Positions 58,749-64,000 of a DNA stretch of 64,000 nucleotides are shown in pieces. Below the pieces are notes generated by a model. The model did not search any database and was not told where the DNA came from. It worked only from the letters and a program-made list of their open reading frames with translations. Location of the stretch: contig NZ_JAIWNC010000014.1 in the NCBI RefSeq assembly GCF_020216025.1, positions 32,001-96,000 on the forward strand, written 5' to 3'. Numbering within the stretch: position 1 is the first letter of the stretch; the number at the start of each line of letters is the position of its first letter. Position numbers and translations under genes: made by a program. The stretch comes from Jidongwangia harbinensis. Its GTDB lineage: Bacteria > Actinomycetota > Actinomycetes > Mycobacteriales > Micromonosporaceae.

Positions 58749-59559
58749 CCCGCTGGAACGTGCTCGCGCTCTGGGTGGCCGCGTAGCCGGCCAGCACGAT
58801 GACGTGGAACAGGTAGAGCCACAGCCCCACCGCGATCACGCCGCCGATCTCGGTGAAGCCGCCGAACGGCACGCCCAGGTCCAGCGGCAGCGCGCAGAAC
58901 AGCACGAAGCCATGCAGGAAACCGGACAGGTTCGCGGCGGTGAACGAGCCGACCAGCACCGTCGCGAGCCACTCCGGCCGGCCCGGCGCCAGGTACCGGT
59001 ACACCCAGAGCACCACCGGCGTCAGCACCAGCCAGGCGGCGAAGAAGGACAGCACCACGCCGCCGACCGCGTACCAGCCGCCGCGCACCCAGAGCCCACT
59101 GGTGACCGGCAGCGCCAGGAACAGCGCGAGCAGCAGCGCCGGCGCGGCGGCCAGCAGCGGCAGCCACAGCACCCGCCCGCGCCAGCCGACCAGCTGCTCA
59201 CCCGGGTCGCGCAGCGAGACGAACGCGCGGCGCAGGCCCTCGCCGTACAGGGTGGCGGGCAGCAGGCTGGCCAGCGCCAGCATCGGGGTGAGCCCGAGGC
59301 CGGCGTCGATCAGCAGTTGCAGCGCGCGCGGCGCACCGATCGCATCCGGCAGCGCGGCGATGGTGTGCCCGGTCAGCCGCCGGACCCGGTCCGCCCCGGC
59401 GATCAGCCCGGTGATCCAGATGGCGAGCAGCGCCACCGGCACCACGGCGATCCCGGCGTAGAACGTCACCGCGGCGGCGTGCAGGGCGACATCGCGCCCC
59501 GCCAGCAGCCGGAACGGCGCCGCGACAACCTTGCGTACCCGTGCCAGCCACCGTCGCAT
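58573..59559 (-). CDS. YihY/BrkB family membrane protein
   Basis: 328 aa from ATG at 59559. Family features: DVALHAAAVTFYAGIAVVPV, six hydrophobic helices, WLYLFHVIVLAGYAATQSA. YihY proteins were once called RNase BN but that is not their function; their role is unknown. The last about 55 residues (from about EEPEPDRAPRRSR) are low-complexity Arg/Pro/Ala and are antisense to the MMPL C-terminus over 176 bp, implying that the ancestral stop was lost. Confidence 0.87.
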   Translation of the reverse strand: MRRWLARVRKVVAAPFRLLAGRDVALHAAAVTFYAGIAVVPVALLAIWITGLIAGADRVRRLTGHTIAALPDAIGAPRALQLLIDAGLGLTPMLALASLLPATLYGEGLRRAFVSLRDPGEQLVGWRGRVLWLPLLAAAPALLLALFLALPVTSGLWVRGGWYAVGGVVLSFFAAWLVLTPVVLWVYRYLAPGRPEWLATVLVGSFTAANLSGFLHGFVLFCALPLDLGVPFGGFTEIGGVIAVGLWLYLFHVIVLAGYAATQSASTFQRAKRVQALEGEEPEPDRAPRRSRTGRRTVPAVPEPTSSSAPAAASSPAPAVPGPASRPR

Positions 59560-59576
59560 GGGCTCTTCATACCCAC

Positions 59577-59585
59577 TTATCCACA
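59577..59585 (+). promoter_or_regulatory. Perfect DnaA-box sequence
   Basis: TTATCCACA lies in the yihY-Uma2 divergent region. It is isolated, so not an origin; local DnaA binding is possible. Confidence 0.35.
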
Positions 59586-59610
59586 GGCGGATACGAAAGG
59601 CGGGTAACGG

Positions 59611-59616
59611 TACGCT
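59611..59616 (+). promoter_or_regulatory. Candidate -10 box for the Uma2 gene
   Basis: TACGCT fits TANNNT, 34 bases before the ATG; a short leader with its ribosome site fits between. Confidence 0.35.
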
Positions 59617-59650
59617 GAGTTCGGCACGATGTCCGGTGGAGGTGAGATCC

Positions 59651-60241
59651 ATGGCAGCGCCCGCCCGCAAACCGTCGTTCGACAATCTCGGCACGGTCAG
59701 CCAGCCGTGGACCGCGCAGTTGGCCCTGGACCTGCTGCCGGAGCGCGACGGCCCCAGGATCGAAGTCATCCGGGGGAGCGTCATCGTGACACCACATGCC
59801 GGCTATGACCATCAGGACATCGAGATCGAGCTGTGCTACCGCCTCAAGCAGGCTGCCCTGCCCGCTGGACTGTGGGTCTATGCCGAGGTCAATGTCGTTT
59901 CCGGTGACGACCTGTTCATCCCCGACCTGGCCGTGCTGCGGCGTTCCGGTGGCGGCCACAAGACGATGCCCATCACCGATGCGGTGCTGCTCGGCGAGAT
60001 CGTCTCCAGCGGTAACCGGCGCAAGGATCTGGTGGACCGCCCTCGGGAGTATGCCGAGGCCGGCGTGCCGTACTTCCTCCGGGTGGACGCGCGCAACCGG
60101 GTGCCCGGCTTGGTGTTGCATGAGCTTGTTGACGGTGCGTATCGCCCGGTCGTGGCCACCGCCGCCGGCACGGTGTTCGCCATGACAGCGCCGTTCACCT
60201 TCTCGGTCGACCCGGCGGAGTTGCTTGGCGACGCGGGCTGA
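59651..60241 (+). CDS. Uma2 family endonuclease-like protein (DUF820)
   Basis: 196 aa from ATG at 59651 with GGAGGTGA six bases upstream. PD-(D/E)xK-type nuclease signs: PRIEVIRGSVIVTPHAGYDH, VVSGDDLFIPDLAVLR, LGEIVSSGNRRKDLVDRPRE and YAEAGVPYFLRVDARN. Uma2 proteins are numerous in Actinoplanes-like genomes; the activity is predicted, not established. It precedes dxr by 38 bases. Confidence 0.9.
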   Translation: MAAPARKPSFDNLGTVSQPWTAQLALDLLPERDGPRIEVIRGSVIVTPHAGYDHQDIEIELCYRLKQAALPAGLWVYAEVNVVSGDDLFIPDLAVLRRSGGGHKTMPITDAVLLGEIVSSGNRRKDLVDRPREYAEAGVPYFLRVDARNRVPGLVLHELVDGAYRPVVATAAGTVFAMTAPFTFSVDPAELLGDAG

Positions 60242-60279
60242 GCGCGGGCCGCGTGCGGACGTCCGGGAAGATGGCGGGC

Positions 60280-61482
60280 ATGCGTGAGCTTGTCCTGCTC
60301 GGTTCGACCGGGTCCATCGGCACCCAGGCCATCGACATCGTCCGGCGCAACCCGGACCGGTTCCGGGTGGTGGCGCTCGGCGCCGGCGGCGGCAACGTCG
60401 AGTTGCTCGCCGCGCAGGCCCTGGAGTTGCGGGTCGACGTGGTCGGGGTGGCGCGGTCCAGCGTCGTGCAGGACCTTCAGCTGGCGTTCTACGCGGAGGC
60501 CCAGAAGCAGGGGTACGCCACCGGCGGCTTCAAGATCCCGAAGATCGTGGCGGGACCGGACGCCATGACCGAGCTGGCGCAGTGGCCCTGTGACGTGGTG
60601 CTCAACGGCGTGGTGGGCAGCCTGGGGCTGGCGCCGACGCTGGCCGCGCTGGGCTCCGGGCGTACCCTCGCGCTCGCCAACAAGGAGTCGCTGGTAGCCG
60701 GCGGCCCCCTGGTCCGGGCGGCGGCGACGCGGCCGGGGCAGATCGTGCCGGTCGACTCCGAACACTCCGCGCTCGCCCAGTGCCTGCGCGGCGGGGCCGG
60801 CACCGAGGTACGCCGGCTGATCCTCACCGCCAGCGGCGGCGCGTTCCGGGACCGGCGGCGGGACGAGTTGGCGAACGTCACACCGGACGACGCGCTCAAG
60901 CACCCGACCTGGGACATGGGTCCGGTCGTCACGATCAACTCGGCCACCATGGTGAACAAGGGTCTCGAGGTGATCGAGGCACACGAGTTGTTCGGGGTGC
61001 CGTACGACGCGATCGAGGTCATGGTGCACCCGCAGTCCGTGCTGCACTCGCTGGTGGAGTTCCGGGACGGCTCCACGCTGGCCCAGGCCAGCCCGCCCGA
61101 CATGCGGCTGCCGATCGCGCTCGCGCTGGCCTGGCCGGATCGCGTGCCGGAGGCCGCGGCCGCGGTGGACTGGCGGGAGGCGCACAACTGGGAGTTGCGC
61201 CCGCTGGACCACGACACGTTCCCGGCGGTCCGGCTCGCGAAGCAGGCCGGTGCCGCGGGACACTGCCGTCCGGCGATCTACAACGCCGCGAACGAGGAGT
61301 GTGTGGCCGCGTTCGTCGCCGGTCGGCTACCTTTTCTGGGCATCGTCGCGACGCTCGAGGCGGTGCTCGCGGCGGCTCCGGACTTCCCCGAGCCAGGTAC
61401 GGTCGATGAGGTGCTTGCCGCGGAGGCATGGGCGCGTGCCCAGGCCCAGCGGATGATCGCGCATGCGGCAGAAGGAGCCTGA
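60280..61482 (+). CDS. dxr: 1-deoxy-D-xylulose 5-phosphate reductoisomerase
   Basis: 400 aa from ATG at 60280 with GGGAAG nine bases upstream; ATG at 60271 is an alternative. NADPH motif LGSTGSIGTQAIDIV, ALANKESLVAGG, VDSEHSALAQCL, LTASGGAFRDRRRDEL and SATMVNKGLEVIEAHELF carry metal and substrate residues. Second enzyme of the MEP isoprenoid pathway. Stop overlaps the rseP start (TGATG). Confidence 0.96.
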   Translation: MRELVLLGSTGSIGTQAIDIVRRNPDRFRVVALGAGGGNVELLAAQALELRVDVVGVARSSVVQDLQLAFYAEAQKQGYATGGFKIPKIVAGPDAMTELAQWPCDVVLNGVVGSLGLAPTLAALGSGRTLALANKESLVAGGPLVRAAATRPGQIVPVDSEHSALAQCLRGGAGTEVRRLILTASGGAFRDRRRDELANVTPDDALKHPTWDMGPVVTINSATMVNKGLEVIEAHELFGVPYDAIEVMVHPQSVLHSLVEFRDGSTLAQASPPDMRLPIALALAWPDRVPEAAAAVDWREAHNWELRPLDHDTFPAVRLAKQAGAAGHCRPAIYNAANEECVAAFVAGRLPFLGIVATLEAVLAAAPDFPEPGTVDEVLAAEAWARAQAQRMIAHAAEGA

Positions 61483-62741
61483 TGCTGTACTGGCTAGGTG
61501 TGGCGGCGTTCGCGCTGGCCATTTTGATCTCGGTGAGCCTGCACGAGGCCGGCCACATGATCACCGCCAAGCGTTTCGGCATGAAGGTCACCAAGTACTT
61601 CGTCGGCTTCGGCCCGACCGTGTTCTCCTTCCGGCGTGGCGAGACCGAGTACGGCCTGAAATGGATCCCGCTCGGCGGCTTCTGCAAGATCGTCGGGATG
61701 ACGCCGCAGGACGACGACGTGGACCCGGCCGACCAGCACCGCGTGATGTGGCGTTACCCGGTGTGGAAGCGCACGGTGGTGATGTCGGCGGGGTCGATCA
61801 CGCACTTCCTGCTGGCCGTGGTCGCCATGTGGTTCGCCGCGGTCTTCGTCGGCCTGCCCAACCCGGACCTGCCGCAGAACGCGGCCGAGCAGCGCACCGC
61901 GCCGGCCGCGATCGAGGTCGGCGAGTGCGTGCAACTGGCGGTCTCCTCGACGCAGCCCTGCGCGGTCGGCCAGAACGGCAACGTGGCCGGACCGGCCGCC
62001 GCGGCCGGCCTCAAGGACGGCGACATCATCACCCGGGTCGGTGAGGTGCCGATCATCAACTATGGCCAGCTCACCGACGCGATCCGGTCGTCGAAGCCGG
62101 GGCCGGTGGAGTTCGGGTACACCCGCGACGGGCAGCCCGGCACCGCGACCGTCGACCTGGTGGCAGCCCAGCGCACCCCGCTGGACGACCCGGACGGACC
62201 GGTCAGCGAGGTGGCGGTGGCCGGCGTGGCGTGGACTACCGACGAGCCGGGGCTGGTCACGTACGGGCCGGTCGACGCGATCGGGGCCACCGGGGACTAC
62301 AGCTGGACGATCGTCGAGGGTACGTTCGCCTCGCTCAAGCGGATCCCGGAGAAGGTCCCCGCGCTGTGGAACTCGATCACCGGCTCCGAGCGTGACCCGG
62401 ACACCCCGATCAGCGTGGTCGGCGCGAGCCGGCTGGGCGGCGAGGCGATCGAGGCCGGCCTGCCCCAGATCTTCCTGATGATCTTCATCTCGCTGAACGT
62501 GTTCATCGGCATCTTCAACCTGCTGCCGCTGCTCCCGCTGGACGGCGGCCACATCGCCATCGCCTGGTTCGAACGCGTCCGGTCCTGGCTGTACGCCCGG
62601 ATGAAGAAGCCGGACCCCGGACGGGTGGACTACTTCAAGCTGATGCCGCTGACCTACGTGGTCATCCTCATCGGCGGGGCCTTCACGCTGCTCACGATCA
62701 CGGCCGACGTGGTCAACCCGATCTCGATCTTCGCTAGGTGA
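61482..62741 (+). CDS. rseP: Site-2 protease, RseP/M50 family
   Basis: 419 aa from ATG at 61482 with GAAGGAG upstream. Zinc motif SLHEAGHMITAKRFG in helix 1 (His-Glu-x-x-His), PDZ domain from about 170 (GPAAAAGLKDGDIITRVGEV), and the second metal site NLLPLLPLDGGHIAIAW near the C-terminus. It cleaves membrane-embedded anti-sigma factors. In actinobacteria it sits between dxr and ispG as here. Confidence 0.95.
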   Translation: MLYWLGVAAFALAILISVSLHEAGHMITAKRFGMKVTKYFVGFGPTVFSFRRGETEYGLKWIPLGGFCKIVGMTPQDDDVDPADQHRVMWRYPVWKRTVVMSAGSITHFLLAVVAMWFAAVFVGLPNPDLPQNAAEQRTAPAAIEVGECVQLAVSSTQPCAVGQNGNVAGPAAAAGLKDGDIITRVGEVPIINYGQLTDAIRSSKPGPVEFGYTRDGQPGTATVDLVAAQRTPLDDPDGPVSEVAVAGVAWTTDEPGLVTYGPVDAIGATGDYSWTIVEGTFASLKRIPEKVPALWNSITGSERDPDTPISVVGASRLGGEAIEAGLPQIFLMIFISLNVFIGIFNLLPLLPLDGGHIAIAWFERVRSWLYARMKKPDPGRVDYFKLMPLTYVVILIGGAFTLLTITADVVNPISIFAR

Positions 62742-62746
62742 GTGAC

Positions 62747-63919
62747 ATGACCGCTGTCAGTCTCGGTATGCCGGCCGTACCCCCGCCGCCGCTGGCCCCG
62801 CGCCGGCACAGCCGCCAGATCATGGTGGGCCCGGTGGCGGTGGGCGGTGGTGCCCCGGTCAGCGTGCAGTCGATGACCACCACGCTCACCGCGGACGTCA
62901 ACGCCACCCTGCAGCAGATCGCGGAACTCACCGCGTCCGGCTGCCAGATCGTCCGGGTCGCGGTGCCGTCGCAGGACGACGTCGAGGCGCTGCCGGCGAT
63001 CGCGAAGAAGTCGCAGATCCCGGTCATCGCCGACATCCACTTCCAGCCGAAGTACGTGTTCGCCGCGATCGACGCCGGCTGTGCCGCGGTCCGGGTGAAC
63101 CCCGGCAACATCCGCCAGTTCGACGACAAGGTCAAGGAGATCGCCAAGGCCGCCTCCGGCGCCGGCGTCCCGATCCGGATCGGCGTGAACGCGGGCTCGC
63201 TGGACAAGCGACTGCTGGCGAAGTACGGCAAGCCGACCGCCGAGGCGCTGGTCGAGTCCGCGCTGTGGGAGTGCTCGCTGTTCGAGGAGCACGACTTCCG
63301 CGACATCAAGATCTCGGTCAAGCACAACGATCCGGTTGTCATGATCCGCGCGTACCGGCAGCTCGCCGAGCAGTGCGACTACCCGCTGCACCTCGGCGTG
63401 ACCGAGGCGGGCCCGGCCTTCCAGGGCACCGTGAAGAGCGCGGTGGCGTTCGGCGCCCTGCTGGCCGAGGGCATCGGCGACACCATCCGGGTGTCGCTGT
63501 CCGCGCCGCCGGTCGAGGAGATCAAGGTCGGCAACGCCATCCTGGAGTCGCTGGGCCTGCGCGAGCGCGGCCTGGAGATCGTCTCCTGCCCGAGCTGCGG
63601 CCGCGCCCAGGTGGACGTCTACACGCTGGCCGAGCAGGTCACCGCGGCGCTCGAGGGTTTCCCGGTGCCGCTGCGGGTCGCGGTCATGGGCTGCGTCGTC
63701 AACGGACCGGGCGAGGCACGCGAGGCGGACCTCGGCGTCGCGTCCGGCAACGGCAAGGGCCAGATCTTCGTGAAGGGCCAGGTCATCAAGACCGTGCCGG
63801 AGTCGATCATCGTGGAGACGCTGGTCGAGGAGGCGCTCCGGCTGGCCGACCAGATGGGCGCGGAACTGCCGGACGAGCTGCGCGAGCTGCTGCCGGGGCC
63901 GACGGTCACGGTTCACTAG
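62747..63919 (+). CDS. ispG: 4-hydroxy-3-methylbut-2-enyl-diphosphate synthase
   Basis: 390 aa from ATG at 62747 with AGGTGA five bases upstream; GTG at 62738 overlapping the rseP stop is an alternative. TIM barrel: VSVQSMTTTLTADVNATLQQ, VAVPSQDDVEALPAI, RVNPGNIRQFDDKVKEIA. [4Fe-4S] ligands in SCPSCGRAQVDVY and MGCVVNGPGEAREADLG. It makes HMBPP in the MEP pathway. Confidence 0.97.
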   Translation: MTAVSLGMPAVPPPPLAPRRHSRQIMVGPVAVGGGAPVSVQSMTTTLTADVNATLQQIAELTASGCQIVRVAVPSQDDVEALPAIAKKSQIPVIADIHFQPKYVFAAIDAGCAAVRVNPGNIRQFDDKVKEIAKAASGAGVPIRIGVNAGSLDKRLLAKYGKPTAEALVESALWECSLFEEHDFRDIKISVKHNDPVVMIRAYRQLAEQCDYPLHLGVTEAGPAFQGTVKSAVAFGALLAEGIGDTIRVSLSAPPVEEIKVGNAILESLGLRERGLEIVSCPSCGRAQVDVYTLAEQVTAALEGFPVPLRVAVMGCVVNGPGEAREADLGVASGNGKGQIFVKGQVIKTVPESIIVETLVEEALRLADQMGAELPDELRELLPGPTVTVH

Positions 63920-63934
63920 TGCGGTCCGACCGTG

Positions 63935-63964
63935 GTGTTCCACTGGAGCGCTCCAGTGGGACAC
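63935..63964. terminator. 30-bp inverted repeat downstream of ispG
   Basis: GTGTTCCACTGGAGC (63935-63949) pairs with 63950-63964 with one GT mismatch and essentially no loop. It may be a terminator or a protein-binding palindrome. Confidence 0.5.
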
Positions 63965-64000
63965 CCCCGGGGGTTGCCCGGCGCCCACGCCGGAGGGCCC

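Noticed and set aside
34061..59585. DnaA boxes considered as a replication origin
   Set aside because: Only three isolated boxes over 25 kb, with no dnaA, dnaN or AT-rich region.

Overview
The window is high-GC actinobacterial chromosome. Gene content and order (glnD, then ffh, rpsP-KH-rimM-trmD-rplS, tandem lepB, rnhB, DUF2469, yraN-comM-dprA-xerC, rpsB-tsf-pyrH-frr-cdsA-rlmN, dxr-rseP-ispG) point to a filamentous actinomycete, most likely Micromonosporaceae (Actinoplanes/Micromonospora-like). That placement is inference from synteny and protein style; no 16S or other marker is present.

Layout. (1) 1-166: the last 55 codons of glnD. (2) 208-20885: a roughly 20 kb cell-surface glycan locus lying where ffh would be expected soon after glnD. 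It holds three large multi-domain glycosyltransferases that share a module, a membrane-anchored SAM-fold protein, a secreted CAP protein, a coiled-coil protein, a polytopic membrane protein, a GtrB-like polyprenyl-phosphate glycosyltransferase, a GT4 enzyme, a UDP-GlcNAc 2-epimerase, a UDP-sugar dehydrogenase, an AT3-SGNH acyltransferase and a Stealth sugar-phosphate transferase. Together these suggest a UDP-ManNAcA-containing, O-acylated, partly phosphodiester-linked wall polymer. (3) 21156-33663: core translation and secretion genes, interrupted by a hypothetical gene, an amidohydrolase, a compact type-3-like ProRS and a DUF402 protein; 27130-28028 is a gene-poor gap. (4) 33734-44445: DUF2469, then M23, class V aminotransferase, xerC, dprA, comM and yraN. 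The last four are on the minus strand, so the block looks inverted relative to the usual actinobacterial order, and a 12-bp inverted repeat lies at both ends. The xerC-dprA gap holds a small accessory region: lipoprotein, PPOX-like protein, GntR regulator, Cys-motif protein, Pro-rich protein, small HTH protein and many low-complexity repeats. (5) 44521-51115: rpsB-tsf-pyrH-frr-cdsA-rlmN. (6) 51153-60241: a DivIVA-repeat protein, DUF2631, an MBL-Rieske fusion, a TetR/FAD oxidoreductase/MMPL efflux module with a clear operator, YihY and Uma2. (7) 60280-63919: the MEP pathway genes dxr and ispG with the site-2 protease gene between them.

Regulation. Several genes have a TANNNT hexamer 6-8 nt before the start codon and no convincing Shine-Dalgarno sequence, as expected for leaderless transcripts. 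Candidate operators are visible for the TetR, GntR and small HTH regulators. Inverted-repeat terminators or attenuators lie between several convergent or serial units. No tRNA, rRNA, CRISPR array or intact insertion sequence was recognised.
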